Source: Streptomyces sp. NBC_00433 (GTDB lineage: Bacteria > Actinomycetota > Actinomycetes > Streptomycetales > Streptomycetaceae). From it: 64,000 bases of DNA. Position numbers and translations under genes: made by a program. The first letter of the stretch is position 1. Each line of letters begins with the position of its first letter. The notes beneath the pieces are model-generated. The model had not been told where the DNA came from. It saw only the letters and a program-made list of their open reading frames with translations, and made no database searches. Below, piece after piece: positions 7,973 to 16,685 of this stretch. The stretch spans positions 7,005,501 to 7,069,500 of the forward strand of contig CP107926.1 in assembly GCA_036015235.1 (NCBI GenBank), read 5' to 3'.

Positions 7973-8160
7973 CGCGCGGTTCCCCGCGCCCCTGAAAAAC
8001 GCGTGCCCTCTGCGCAGAGCCCCTGCCAGGAGCAGACGCTGGGCGCAGGAAGACGCGGACCCAAAGGGGCGCGGGGAACTGCGCGCCCAGCCACGATGGC
8101 GCCGCAGGCAGGCAACGCACCGCAAGGGGCGATCACCCAGGGGCACGGGGAACTGCGTGG
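7973..8160. repeat. dispersed intergenic repeat cluster
   Basis: The 342-bp gap 7848-8189 has no gene. It carries a reverse core copy at 7973-7992 (CGCGCGGTTCCCCGCGCCCC), an exact forward core at 8066-8085 and a degenerate forward copy at 8141-8160. The first two form outward-facing inverted repeats about 113 bp across. Confidence 0.85.
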
Positions 8161-8189
8161 CAGGCCGCGTACCCCGAGACGGGGGGACG

Positions 8190-9035
8190 TCAGGCGCGGA
8201 TGGCGCAGAGGTGGAGAAGCGCGGCCACTCCGCGGTACGGATCGGAGCGGCCGGCAGCAGCCTCGGCGTCGAGGAGCGTGGCGAGGGCGCCCGGGTCCGC
8301 GGGGGCGAGCGCGTGGTCGGGGGCGGTGTCGGTGAAGACCCGCACGCCGTACCAGGTGTGCAGCGGCACCCCGATCCCGGCCAGCGTCGTCGTCATCGGC
8401 GCCAGCCGGTCCGCGCGGGTGGCGAGCCCGAGGCGGTTGACGTAGCCGGGGGACCCGAAGGCCTGGAGCGCGGAGGCGTAGTCGCCGAGCAGTCCGGGCC
8501 GCATGGCCAGGGCGTCGCCGTTGCGGACGACGAGGGACAGCAGTCCGCCGGGTGCGAGCACCCGGGCGAGCGCGGCGAGCATCGGATCGGGGTCGGGCAC
8601 GTACATGAGCACGCCGTGGCAGAGGACCACGTCGAAGCAGGCGGGGCCGAAGTGCCGGCCCGTCTCGCGACCGTCGCCCTGGAGGGCGACGAAGCGGCTC
8701 CGCACATCGGCGGGCTCCGCCGCGACCGCCGCCCGCAGGGCGGTGAGCATGGCCGGGTCGGCTTCGAGGCCGGTCACGAGGTGCCCGGCGCGGGCCAGCC
8801 GCAGGGCCTGCGTGCCCTGGCCGGGGCCGATGTCGAGGACCCGCAGCCGCCGCACCGCGTGGGCGCCGCCGGCGGGCGGGAAGTGCGCGGCGAGCTGCTC
8901 GTCCAGCTGCCGCGCGACCAGTTCCTGCCTGACGGTGTTCCGCAGGCCGCCGAGACCGGCCAGCCAGGTGTCGGCGCCGCCGTGGAAGCCGCCCGCGCCC
9001 GGGGCGGGGTGCGGGTCGGGGACGAAGCCGTTCAG
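8190..9035 (-). CDS. SAM-dependent class I methyltransferase
   Basis: About 281 residues. The SAM-binding motif VLDIGPGQGTQALRLA is followed by LVTGLEADPAM (acidic residue at the end of beta 2) and FDVVLCHGVLMYVPDPDPML, a standard Rossmann methyltransferase core in the UbiE/Methyltransf_11 group. Substrate unknown. The start is uncertain: no ATG or GTG lies between the end of the upstream gene and the SAM motif except GTG inside AVRRLRVLD. A CTG at 9033-9035 overlaps the TGA of the DUF3043 gene and would give LNGFVPDPHPAPG, so translational coupling from a rare CTG start is my best guess. Probably an operon with DUF3043. Confidence 0.75.
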   Translation of the reverse strand: MNGFVPDPHPAPGAGGFHGGADTWLAGLGGLRNTVRQELVARQLDEQLAAHFPPAGGAHAVRRLRVLDIGPGQGTQALRLARAGHLVTGLEADPAMLTALRAAVAAEPADVRSRFVALQGDGRETGRHFGPACFDVVLCHGVLMYVPDPDPMLAALARVLAPGGLLSLVVRNGDALAMRPGLLGDYASALQAFGSPGYVNRLGLATRADRLAPMTTTLAGIGVPLHTWYGVRVFTDTAPDHALAPADPGALATLLDAEAAAGRSDPYRGVAALLHLCAIRA

Positions 9036-9616
9036 AGCTTGGCGCCGCGCTGGACCTGCGGCTTGGGGAGCCGCATCCGGCGCATCTGGAGCGTCCGCAT
9101 CAGGCCGTAGGTGACCGCCCGCCGGGTGTTCTGGTCGGGGAAGCGCGCGGCCAGCTGGCGGCGCAGCGCGAAGCCGGTGATCACCGAGTCGACCACGATC
9201 AGCACGATGACCAGGACCCACAGGAACAGCGAGAGCGTCTGCACGGAGGGCACGAGGCTGCCGACGAGGATCAGCACGGCCATCGGCAGGAAGAACTCGG
9301 CGACCCGGTAGCGGGAGTCCACGTAGTCGCGGGTGAATTTGCGCACGGGGCCCTGGTGCGCGGCCGGCAGGTTGCGCTCGTCGCCGTTGGCGAGGGCCTC
9401 GCGGCGCTTGGCCAGGTCGACCCGGCGGGCCTCGCGGGCCTGCTTGGCGGCCGCCTTGCGGTCGGTCGGGGTGTTGACCGCCTTGCGGCGCTGCTGCTGG
9501 GACTCGCTGCGCTTGGGCGTGGGGCGACCCTTGGGAGCCTGCGGGTCGCGGGACTGGTCCTCGAGCACTGCGGCTACGGCGAGGGCCTGCTCATCTTCGG
9601 AACGGCGTCGGAACAC
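9032..9616 (-). CDS. DUF3043 membrane protein
   Basis: 194 residues. A highly charged N-terminal half (RRKAVNTPTDRKAAAKQA, a nucleic-acid- or surface-binding look) is followed by two hydrophobic helices (FFLPMAVLILVGSLVP and LSLFLWVLVIVLIVVDSVI) and a basic tail. This matches the DUF3043 family of actinobacterial membrane proteins, of unknown function. I start at the GTG at 9614-9616 (VFRRRSEDEQ), with TTGGAG just upstream. It is divergent from pspA and overlaps the downstream methyltransferase. Confidence 0.8.
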   Translation of the reverse strand: MFRRRSEDEQALAVAAVLEDQSRDPQAPKGRPTPKRSESQQQRRKAVNTPTDRKAAAKQAREARRVDLAKRREALANGDERNLPAAHQGPVRKFTRDYVDSRYRVAEFFLPMAVLILVGSLVPSVQTLSLFLWVLVIVLIVVDSVITGFALRRQLAARFPDQNTRRAVTYGLMRTLQMRRMRLPKPQVQRGAKL

Positions 9617-9738
9617 AACTCCAAGGTTACGTGCTTCCGCCGTTTGACCCCAGCCCCTGCCTACTACCTGGGCAGGGGGTGGCCGAACCGTGATCGTCCT
9701 TGCGGATGAGCGCATCCGGGCCCGAACAGTGCGGTAAT

Positions 9739-9766
9739 GGAACCAAGGCCCGTAGGCTGGGGTCTG
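9739..9766 (+). promoter_or_regulatory. putative ECF sigma-E-type promoter of pspA
   Basis: GGAACC (9739-9744), 17 nt, then GTCTG (9762-9766) fits the GGAAC / GTC pattern of the streptomycete cell-envelope sigma factor SigE. pspA is, from memory, in the SigE regulon of S. coelicolor. An overlapping TAGGCT (9753-9758) could serve as a housekeeping -10 instead. Confidence 0.55.
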
Positions 9767-9812
9767 TAGAGGTGCTGGAGCAGTTTGCCGGAGAAGGGGG
9801 CGCGCGAGGCCC

Positions 9813-10604
9813 ATGAGCGGTGTCATGAAGCGGATGGGACTGATCTTCCGCGCGAAGGCCAACAAGGCCCTGGACAGGGCCGAGGACCCGCGCGAGACGC
9901 TTGACTACTCGTACCAGAAGCAGCTGGAGCTGCTGCAGAAGGTACGGCGGGGTGTGGCCGATGTCGCCACCTCCCGCAAGCGGCTCGAACTGCAGCTGAC
10001 CGAGTTGCAGAAGAAGTCGTCGACGTACGAGGACCAGGGCCGCAAGGCGCTCGCGCTGGGGCGCGAGGACCTGGCCCGCGAGGCGCTGTCGCGGCGGGCG
10101 GCCCTGCAGCAGCAGGTCACCGACCTGGAGACGCAGCACACGACGCTGCAGGGCGAGGAGGAGAAGCTCACGCTGGCCTCCCAGCGCCTGCAGGCCAAGG
10201 TGGACGCCTTCCGTACGAAGAAGGAGACCATCAAGGCCACCTACACCGCCGCCCAGGCGCAGACCCAGATCGGCGAGGCCTTCTCCGGCATCTCGGAGGA
10301 GATGGGCGACGTCGGCATGGCGATCCAGCGTGCCGAGGACAAGACCGAGCAGCTGCGGGCCCGCGCGGGCGCGCTGGACGAGCTGATCGCGTCCGGCGCC
10401 CTGGACGACCCGACCGGCATGGCCAAGGACGACCTCCAGGCCGAGCTGGACCGGATCTCCGGCGGCAGCGACGTGGAGCTGGAGCTCCAGCGGATGAAGG
10501 CCGAGCTGGCGGGCGGCAGCGCCCCGCAGGCGATCGAGGGCGGCCAGGGCAAGCGTGACGCCCAGGGCCAGCCGCAGGACACCCCGAGGTTCGACAAGCA
10601 GTAG
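9813..10604 (+). CDS. pspA: PspA/IM30 family envelope-stress protein
   Basis: 263 residues. It begins MKRMGLIFRAKANKALDRAEDP, the amphipathic N-terminal helix that binds stressed membranes in PspA/IM30 proteins, and the rest is almost entirely charged coiled coil (roughly 25-220) with a short flexible Gly/Gln-rich tail. PspA oligomerises on the inner membrane face and limits proton leakage. ATG at 9813. It is followed after 24 bp by pspAA and then by a sensor kinase. A SigE-like promoter lies upstream. Confidence 0.92.
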   Translation: MSGVMKRMGLIFRAKANKALDRAEDPRETLDYSYQKQLELLQKVRRGVADVATSRKRLELQLTELQKKSSTYEDQGRKALALGREDLAREALSRRAALQQQVTDLETQHTTLQGEEEKLTLASQRLQAKVDAFRTKKETIKATYTAAQAQTQIGEAFSGISEEMGDVGMAIQRAEDKTEQLRARAGALDELIASGALDDPTGMAKDDLQAELDRISGGSDVELELQRMKAELAGGSAPQAIEGGQGKRDAQGQPQDTPRFDKQ

Positions 10605-10628
10605 GCGCCCGCAACGGAGGAGGCCGTC

Positions 10629-10907
10629 ATGATCGCGCGGATCATGGGGGAGGGCCAGGTGAGGTTGGCGGAGGCCGACCTCGCCCGGCTCAACGAGCTG
10701 GACACCGAGCTGCTCGCCGCGGTGGAGACCGGTGACGAGGAGGGTTTCCGGCGCACGCTGGGCGCCCTGCTCGACGGGGTCCGCAGCCTCGGCGTGCCGC
10801 TGCCCGACGACGCGCTGGAGCCGTCCGAGCTGATCCTGCCCACGGCGGACGCCACCCTCGACGAGGTCAAGGCCATGCTCAAGGACGACGGGCTGATCCC
10901 GGGCTGA
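10629..10907 (+). CDS. pspAA: PspA-associated protein PspAA
   Basis: A 92-residue acidic protein beginning MIARIMGEGQVRLAEADLARLNELD, the signature start of the PspAA family that is encoded next to pspA in actinobacteria. The partner role is inferred from this association and is not established. It has a GGAGGA ribosome site about 6 nt before the ATG and is 24 bp downstream of pspA. No membrane segment. Confidence 0.85.
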   Translation: MIARIMGEGQVRLAEADLARLNELDTELLAAVETGDEEGFRRTLGALLDGVRSLGVPLPDDALEPSELILPTADATLDEVKAMLKDDGLIPG

Positions 10908-10964
10908 CCGGCAGACCATCCGGCGCGAACGGCGGGGGCTCTGCCCCGGAATACAGTGGTTACC

Positions 10965-12044
10965 GTGCAGTATCCCAGGAGAGCTCCCGGCCGGCCCGTG
11001 CGGTGGCGCCGGGATGTGCCGCACCGCGGGGTGCTGTGGGCCGTGCTGCTGTCGGTCTGCGCGCTGTCCACCGTCCTCGTCGTCCGGCACCGGGTCGACG
11101 GCTGGGCCGTCGCCGTCGTCGCCTGGACGGGCACCGCCCTTGCCGCGGCTGACGCCGTACGGAGCCGCCGGGCCTATGCCGCGGCGATCGCCGAGCGGGC
11201 GCTGCGCGCGGAGGAGACCCGCGAGGAGGAGGCCAAACGCCGGGTCGCCGAGGAAAGGCTGCGGATAGCCCGCGAGTTGCACGACGTCGTCGCCCACCAG
11301 ATCGCACTGGCCAATGTGCAGGCGGGTGTTGCCGCGCACGTCATGGACCGCCGCCCCGACCAGGCCCTCCAGGCGCTCGCGCACGTACGCGAGGCGAGCC
11401 GGTCCGCACTGGACGAACTGCGCGCCACCGTAGGCCTGTTGACGCAGCGCGGCGAGCCCGCCGCACCGATGGAGCCGGCCCCGGGCCTCGGCCTTCTCGA
11501 CCAACTCCTCGACGGCTTCCGGCGGGAGGGGCTGCGGGTCACCGTCGAGGAGCGCACCGGCGGCGACCCCGCACCGCTGCCGCGCGCACCGCTGCCGGCC
11601 AGCGTCGACCTCACCGCCTACCGGGTGATCCAGGAGTCGCTGGCCAACGTGCGCAAGCACGCCGGGCCCGGCGCGGACGCGGTCGTACGGATCAGGCGTG
11701 ATCCGGGGGCACTTGAGGTCGTGGTGGACGACGACGGGGCGCCCGGCACCGCGGAGTCGCCGCCACCCGGGCAGAGCGGGCCGCGCCCCGACGCGGCGGG
11801 CGACGGCGGTTCGCAGGTGCCGCCCGGCATCCCCTGCCCCGGCCGCCCCGTCGAGCGCGGCACCGGCGGCCCCGGCCTGCTGGCGATGTACGAGCGGGCC
11901 AGCGCCCTCGGCGGCATCTGCCGGGCCGGCGCCCGCCCCGGCGGCGGCTTCCGGGTCTGGGTCCGCCTCCCGCTGTCCGCCCCGCACGGCACCCAGCGCC
12001 ACCACCCGGCGTCCCCCGCCCCGGCGGAGGGGACCTGCGGCTGA
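10965..12044 (+). CDS. orphan NarL-type sensor histidine kinase
   Basis: About 359 residues. Two short N-terminal membrane helices (about 24-40 and 47-65) are followed by a coiled linker, a HisKA_3 dimerisation domain with IARELHDVVAHQ (phospho-acceptor His106) and an HATPase domain (YRVIQESLANVRKHAG, VVDDDGAPG, GTGGPGLLAMYERASALGG). There is no recognisable sensor domain and no response regulator on either side, which is unusual for this family. I choose the GTG at 10965-10967 because TACAGT (10952-10957) lies 7 nt before it; an in-frame GTG at 10956 overlaps that -10. It may share the psp transcript. Confidence 0.85.
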   Translation: MQYPRRAPGRPVRWRRDVPHRGVLWAVLLSVCALSTVLVVRHRVDGWAVAVVAWTGTALAAADAVRSRRAYAAAIAERALRAEETREEEAKRRVAEERLRIARELHDVVAHQIALANVQAGVAAHVMDRRPDQALQALAHVREASRSALDELRATVGLLTQRGEPAAPMEPAPGLGLLDQLLDGFRREGLRVTVEERTGGDPAPLPRAPLPASVDLTAYRVIQESLANVRKHAGPGADAVVRIRRDPGALEVVVDDDGAPGTAESPPPGQSGPRPDAAGDGGSQVPPGIPCPGRPVERGTGGPGLLAMYERASALGGICRAGARPGGGFRVWVRLPLSAPHGTQRHHPASPAPAEGTCG

Positions 12045-12060
12045 TCGGCGGCCGCGGGCC

Positions 12061-12948
12061 TCAGAGGAAGAGCGGCGAGGGGATGTACGGGTTCGGCGGG
12101 CGCATCCCGCGCAGGCACACATACCCGGCGTTGGAAATCTCCAGGCCCGCCGCGACCCCGACGTCCACCGCCCACTCCTGCTCGGCGGTCAGCCCGGCCA
12201 CCCGCACCGGTCGGCCCTGCGGCATGCTCACCAGGGCCGCCGTCAGCAGCCGGGTGGCCAGCCGGCGGGACGTCGCGGCCAGCAGCTCCACACCGCGGTC
12301 GTCGGCGTAGCAGTAGCCGCTGCCCGCCAGGTCGTCCACGACGAACAGCCGGAAGTGCCGCGGCATTTCCTCGTGGTCGGGCCCGTGGGCGCCGCCCCGG
12401 GTGCGGCGGTCGACGGAGTCCATCAGGTCCCGGTGCCTGGCGGTGCCCTCGTGCACGGCGCCGTCCAGCGGCGCCAGGCCCGCCGGGTCGACCACCCCGG
12501 TCAGCCGCATCGCCGGATGCAGCGTGAAACCCGCCCTGCGGAAGGTCCGCGGCGCGGCCGGATGCCGGGTGCCGCAGATGATGCCCCGCAGGCAGGCCCG
12601 CCCGTGCACCAGCGCCCGCGCCATCAGGGCCTTGCCGACCCCCTTGCCCTGCGCGCCGGGTGCCACCGCCAGCAGCGACAGGCCCCAGGTGCCCTCGCGC
12701 CGGGAGGACAGCACCGCGCCCACCGGGCCGGCCAGCTCGTCCTGCGCGATCCAGCAGCCGCCCGGGTCGGTCCTGGCCAGATGGCGGGTGCGGCCGCGCT
12801 CCCGTGCGGCGACCTCGGGCCGCCCGCCGGATTCCTCCGGGAGCGCCGGGTCGCCGCCGATCTCCCGCGGGGCGCCGAAGGCGGCGGCGGTGACCTCCCG
12901 CACGACCTCGGCGTCCTCCTCGTCGTCCCGAACCGGTCGAAGGATCAC
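12061..12948 (-). CDS. GNAT-family N-acetyltransferase
   Basis: 295 residues. The N-terminal ~135 residues are a GNAT fold with the acetyl-CoA loop VAPGAQGKGVGKALM. The C-terminal half (FRLFVVDDLAGSGYCYADD, then VSMPQGRPVRVAGL) looks like a second, degenerate GNAT-like half, so the protein may be a tandem GNAT. Substrate unknown. GTG start at 12946-12948. It lies 40 bp downstream of nadA on the same strand and is convergent with the sensor kinase gene, 16 bp apart. Confidence 0.8.
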   Translation of the reverse strand: MILRPVRDDEEDAEVVREVTAAAFGAPREIGGDPALPEESGGRPEVAARERGRTRHLARTDPGGCWIAQDELAGPVGAVLSSRREGTWGLSLLAVAPGAQGKGVGKALMARALVHGRACLRGIICGTRHPAAPRTFRRAGFTLHPAMRLTGVVDPAGLAPLDGAVHEGTARHRDLMDSVDRRTRGGAHGPDHEEMPRHFRLFVVDDLAGSGYCYADDRGVELLAATSRRLATRLLTAALVSMPQGRPVRVAGLTAEQEWAVDVGVAAGLEISNAGYVCLRGMRPPNPYIPSPLFL

Positions 12949-12988
12949 CGGTCCATCATCGCGCCGGACCGCCCGTACGGGCAGGGTT

Positions 12989-14185
12989 TTACGGCAGTGC
13001 GAGCATCTGCTCCAGGGCCAGCTTGGCGAAGTGCTCGGTCTCGGGGTCGACTTCGATGCGGTTGACCGGCTTGCCGTCCGCGAGCGACTCCAGCGCCCAC
13101 ACCAGGTGCGGCAGGTCGATGCGGTTCATGGTCGAGCAGAAGCAGACGGTCTTGTCGAGGAAGACGATCTGCTTGTCCGGGTGCGCCTTGGCGAGCCTGC
13201 GCACCAGGTTCAGCTCGGTGCCGATCGCCCACGCCGAGCCGGCGGGGGCCGCGTCCAGCATCTTGATGATGTACTCGGTCGAGCCGACGTGGTCGGCGGC
13301 GCTGACGACCTCGTGCTTGCACTCGGGGTGCACCAGCACGTTGACGCCGGGGATGCGCGCGCGGACGTCCTCGACCGACTCCAGCGAGAAGCGGCCGTGC
13401 ACCGAGCAGTGGCCGCGCCACAGGATCATCCTGGCGTCCCGCAGCTGCTCGGCGGTCAGCCCTCCGCCCGGCTTGTGCGGGTTGTAGACGACGCATTCCT
13501 CCAGCGGGATGCCCAGATCCCGCACCGCGGTGTTGCGCCCCAGGTGCTGGTCGGGCAGGAAGAGCACCTTCTCGCCCTGCGAGAAGGCCCACTCCAGCGC
13601 GCGCCGCGCGTTGGACGAGGTGCAGATCGTGCCGCCGTGCCGACCGGTGAAGGCCTTGATGTCGGCCGAGGAGTTCATGTACGACACCGGGACGGTGACA
13701 TCGGCGACGCCCGCGTCGGCCAGCACGTCCCAGCACTCGGCGACCTGCTCGGCGCTGGCCATGTCGGCCATCGAGCAGCCGGCCGCCAGGTCGGGCAGGA
13801 TCACCTGCTGCCGGCTCGACGTGAGGATGTCCGCGGACTCCGCCATGAAGTGGACACCGCAGAAGACGATGTACTCCGCCTCCGGCCTGGCCGCCGCGTC
13901 CCTGGCCAGCTTGAAGGAGTCGCCGGTCACATCGGCGAACTCGATCACCTCGTCGCGCTGGTAGTGGTGGCCGAGAACGAAGACCTTGTCGCCGAGGCGG
14001 GCCTTGGCGGCTCTGGCGCGCTCCACCAGGTGCGGGTCGGACGGCGCCGGGAGGTCGCCGGGGCAGTCCACGCCCCGCTCGCTGCGCGGGTCGGACTCGC
14101 GGCCGAGCAGCAGCAGCGCGAGCGGGGTGGGCTGTACGTCCAGGGTTTCTGTGGTGGTCACGGGCCGGACGCCCTTTCTTTGCAT
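12989..14185 (-). CDS. nadA: quinolinate synthase NadA
   Basis: NadA condenses iminoaspartate with dihydroxyacetone phosphate to quinolinate, the first NAD-specific intermediate, using a [4Fe-4S] cluster. The product is 398 residues with the family motifs VLGHHYQRDEVIEFAD, YIVFCGVHFMAESADIL, MNSSADIKAF, HPECKHEVV and the late KTVCFCSTMN; Cys in these segments supply the cluster. nadB and nadC are not in the window. ATG at 14183-14185 has AAAAGG about 7 nt upstream; a GTG at 14161 (VTTTETLD) with AAAGGG is an alternative. A two-arm palindromic site lies 45 bp upstream, shared with erpA. Confidence 0.93.
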   Translation of the reverse strand: MQRKGVRPVTTTETLDVQPTPLALLLLGRESDPRSERGVDCPGDLPAPSDPHLVERARAAKARLGDKVFVLGHHYQRDEVIEFADVTGDSFKLARDAAARPEAEYIVFCGVHFMAESADILTSSRQQVILPDLAAGCSMADMASAEQVAECWDVLADAGVADVTVPVSYMNSSADIKAFTGRHGGTICTSSNARRALEWAFSQGEKVLFLPDQHLGRNTAVRDLGIPLEECVVYNPHKPGGGLTAEQLRDARMILWRGHCSVHGRFSLESVEDVRARIPGVNVLVHPECKHEVVSAADHVGSTEYIIKMLDAAPAGSAWAIGTELNLVRRLAKAHPDKQIVFLDKTVCFCSTMNRIDLPHLVWALESLADGKPVNRIEVDPETEHFAKLALEQMLALP

Positions 14186-14229
14186 CGCAGACCTTTTCGT
14201 CTACTTGACACTATCTATCATAGCCCGTT

Positions 14230-14270
14230 CGCGTCAGATTGACGATGTCTGGTCTCGTCAATGTGACGCA
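14230..14270. promoter_or_regulatory. paired palindromic operator-like site between nadA and erpA
   Basis: Two 15-bp arms, CGCGTCAGATTGACG (14230-14244) and CGTCAATGTGACGCA (14256-14270), form an inverted repeat with 14 of 15 positions matching across an 11-nt spacer. Each arm also contains its own palindrome GTCA-N3-TGAC (14233-14243 and 14257-14267), 24 bp centre to centre. A minus-strand TATGAT -10 candidate for nadA follows (about 14217-14222). An NAD-responsive repressor is a reasonable guess, but the regulator is unknown. Confidence 0.6.
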
Positions 14271-14431
14271 TTCGTCCATGGCTGCCGCGCGGGAGCGGCG
14301 GTGTGCGAGCATGGTGGTGACGAAGACGCCGCGGACTCGCCCGATCCCGCTCGACCCGCCCGGAATGAATCCGGAAGGGCGCCGGTTGGCAGTCGGTAAG
14401 CCAGTAGTCCGTACAACCCGGGAGTAAGCAG

Positions 14432-14785
14432 ATGACGGTTCAGGACGAGACCAGCACGACGGACGGCATCCTCCTGTCGGATGCCGCCGCCGGCAAGGTG
14501 AAGAGCCTGCTGGAGCAGGAGGGCCGGGAAGACCTCGCGCTGCGGGTCGCTGTCCAGCCCGGCGGCTGCTCGGGCCTGCGCTACCAGCTCTTCTTCGACG
14601 AGCGCGCGCTCGACGGCGACGTCGTCAAGGACTTCGGCGGCGTCAAGGTCGTCACCGACCGCATGAGCGCGCCCTACCTGGGCGGCGCGTCGATCGACTT
14701 CGTGGACACGATCGAGAAGCAGGGCTTCACGATCGACAACCCGAACGCGACCGGCTCCTGCGCCTGCGGCGACTCTTTCCACTGA
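14432..14785 (+). CDS. erpA: HesB/IscA-family iron-sulfur cluster insertion protein
   Basis: 117 residues, the normal A-type carrier length. The three conserved cysteines are present: Cys46 in QPGGCSGLRY and Cys110/Cys112 in TGSCACGDSF at the C terminus. A-type carriers deliver Fe-S clusters to apo-enzymes. NadA, encoded divergently next door, is one such [4Fe-4S] enzyme. ATG at 14432 with GGGAG about 9 nt upstream. A strong terminator follows 40 bp after the stop. Confidence 0.9.
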   Translation: MTVQDETSTTDGILLSDAAAGKVKSLLEQEGREDLALRVAVQPGGCSGLRYQLFFDERALDGDVVKDFGGVKVVTDRMSAPYLGGASIDFVDTIEKQGFTIDNPNATGSCACGDSFH

Positions 14786-14824
14786 GCGTCTGCCCGGCGC
14801 CAATACCCTGCCGGGCAAGCTCAA

Positions 14825-14866
14825 AGAGGCGCCGGGCTGCATGTGATTCTGCAGCCCGGCGCCTCT
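14825..14866. terminator. terminator hairpin after erpA
   Basis: A perfect 17-bp stem (14825-14841 with 14850-14866) and an 8-nt loop. Left arm AGAGGCGCCGGGCTGCA. It probably stops transcription from both directions. Confidence 0.9.
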
Positions 14867-14886
14867 GCTCTGCGGGGCGGGCCAAA

Positions 14887-15060
14887 GGGGCGCGGGGAAC
14901 TGCGCGCCCAGCCCTCCACCGTGGCGCGGGTCGCCACCGCCCCGAAGGGGCAGCTCGGTCCGCTCCGGACCACCGGCCGGTGGATGGCTGAGCGCGCCCA
15001 CGCGGCGCCGGCCGCAGATCGAATGCAGCCCCGCTGCCCCTGGTGCTTGCCCGGCGGGGC
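14887..15060. repeat. dispersed intergenic repeat element
   Basis: An exact forward core GGGGCGCGGGGAACTGCGCG at 14887-14906 is followed by the family's internal palindrome CCACCGGCCGGTGG at 14970-14983 and, near 15001-15045, a sequence related to the 70-bp repeats at 18481. The rest of the 286-bp gap 14786-15071 holds only the terminator. Confidence 0.8.
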
Positions 15061-15071
15061 AGCGGATCCCC

Positions 15072-16685
15072 CTAATGCCCGACCGGCAGGTCGGTGGTGG
15101 CGTCCACGACCGTACGGGCCCCCAGCGGCGAGCTGAGGGTGACCGAGGTGGTCTGGGCCTTGAGCATCGCCGGGCAGGGCGCTCCCGGATCCTTCGCCGT
15201 GCCGGTCACCCTGACCGTCACGGCGTCGGCCTGCTCGGACGCCGACGCCGCGTACGTCTCGCAGATCCCGCCCCAGAAGGTCAGCGTCAGCGACCTGCCG
15301 TCGGCCTGGTAGCCGGAGACCTTCTCGGGTGACACGGGGGAGGGGCCGCCGGGTGCGTTGCCGCCGCCCTGGGTGCCCTGGAGGTCGTCCTGGGTCACGG
15401 CCTGCTGGGCGATGACCGAGGTGGCTTCCGAGCCCTCGGGCCGCGCGGTGAAGAGCCAGGCGGGCACCAGTGCCTGGCCGCCGGGGACGAACTGCGGGGC
15501 CAGGCCGAATTCCGCGCCGATGATGTCGGTCGGCGACACGCGCGGCGCCACGCACGGCAGGCTGCGCGGCAGCGTCTTGTCCTGGCCCGGGAGGGTGGGC
15601 GACGCGGCATTCCCGCCGGGTCGCGCGGGCTGGGCCTGGCCCTTGCCGTCCGGCATCGGCACCTGGCAGGACATCCGGCCCTGCGGCTGCATGACCCGGG
15701 ACGACAGGCTCCTGAAGGCCTGGTCCGCACTGATCACCGGGAAGCTGTCGCCCTTGGCCAGCGCCGAGAGCCGCCCCTGCCCGCTGACGATTCGGCCGTT
15801 CGGGTCGACGTCGAGGGTGGTGTCCCAGCCGTGCGTGGGCAACCCGCCGACCACCGGGTCCGCGGCCACCGTACGGATAGAGCCCGCCGTCCTTGACACG
15901 TCGACCCGTGCGCCGGACAGGCCCAGCCCGTCCAGGACGGGCGCCACCGACGCCCTGGCCCGCTGCTCGGAGACCGGCGGGCTGGCCGCGTCCGTACCGG
16001 AAGCCGGGGCCGACGCGGCCGGGGGAGCGGCCGTCGCCGAGCCCGCGGCGTCCGGGGCCGCGGGGGAGGCCGCGGCCGGGGGCGGGACCTGCGGGAGCGC
16101 GGGCGGCACCACGGTCCTCGCGCCCGGGGCGGCCTGGCCGTTGCGGGCGTACGACCAGCTGCCCGGCGCGTCCTGCCCGGCCAGCAGCGCGGGACCCGTA
16201 CCGTCCGCGGCACCGACGCGCCAGGAGCCGTGGTCGGCGACCACCGGCCCGGTCAGGCCCAGCAGCGCCGCGAGCCGCTCGACCGCGGCCCGGTCGGCGC
16301 CGCCCTCGGGGCGGTAGAGAGGGGACGGCCCCGGGGTGTCCGACGGCAGGGTGCCGGCCAGCCGGTAGCCGCCGCCCGTGCCCGTACCGGCGACCCTGCC
16401 CGGCCCGCCGTCGGCCTTGCCCGGAAGCGTGGTGACCGGCCCGGCGTGCGCGGTCGTCGACTTCCCGCCGCCGCCCGCGGCCACCGCCCAGTAGGCACCG
16501 CCGCCCGCGGCGGCCAGCACCGCGGCGGCCACCAGGGCCACCGTCGTCCGCCGCCTGCGCGGTGCCCCGTCCCGCGGGCGCTGGTGCCCGCCGGGGGTCC
16601 CACCGACGAGGATGTCGTCGTCTCGACCGGTCTCGTGGCCTTCGCCCCGCGGGCGCACCTCATGATCGTCGTGCTCGCTGCTCAC
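15072..16685 (-). CDS. single-pass membrane protein with large extracytoplasmic domain, function unknown
   Basis: About 537 residues. A basic cytoplasmic N terminus (RPRDGAPRRRRTT) precedes one membrane helix (VALVAAAVLAAAGGGAYWAVAA, residues ~49-70). The outer region contains a long Ala/Pro-rich linker (about 195-245) and a C-terminal domain with paired cysteines (MSCQVPMP, RSLPCVAPR, GGICETYA, GAPCPAML) that could form disulfides. I do not recognise a family. GTG at 16683-16685 sits 10 nt after GAGGAG; the GTG nine bases earlier is too close to that site. Confidence 0.75.
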   Translation of the reverse strand: MSSEHDDHEVRPRGEGHETGRDDDILVGGTPGGHQRPRDGAPRRRRTTVALVAAAVLAAAGGGAYWAVAAGGGGKSTTAHAGPVTTLPGKADGGPGRVAGTGTGGGYRLAGTLPSDTPGPSPLYRPEGGADRAAVERLAALLGLTGPVVADHGSWRVGAADGTGPALLAGQDAPGSWSYARNGQAAPGARTVVPPALPQVPPPAAASPAAPDAAGSATAAPPAASAPASGTDAASPPVSEQRARASVAPVLDGLGLSGARVDVSRTAGSIRTVAADPVVGGLPTHGWDTTLDVDPNGRIVSGQGRLSALAKGDSFPVISADQAFRSLSSRVMQPQGRMSCQVPMPDGKGQAQPARPGGNAASPTLPGQDKTLPRSLPCVAPRVSPTDIIGAEFGLAPQFVPGGQALVPAWLFTARPEGSEATSVIAQQAVTQDDLQGTQGGGNAPGGPSPVSPEKVSGYQADGRSLTLTFWGGICETYAASASEQADAVTVRVTGTAKDPGAPCPAMLKAQTTSVTLSSPLGARTVVDATTDLPVGH

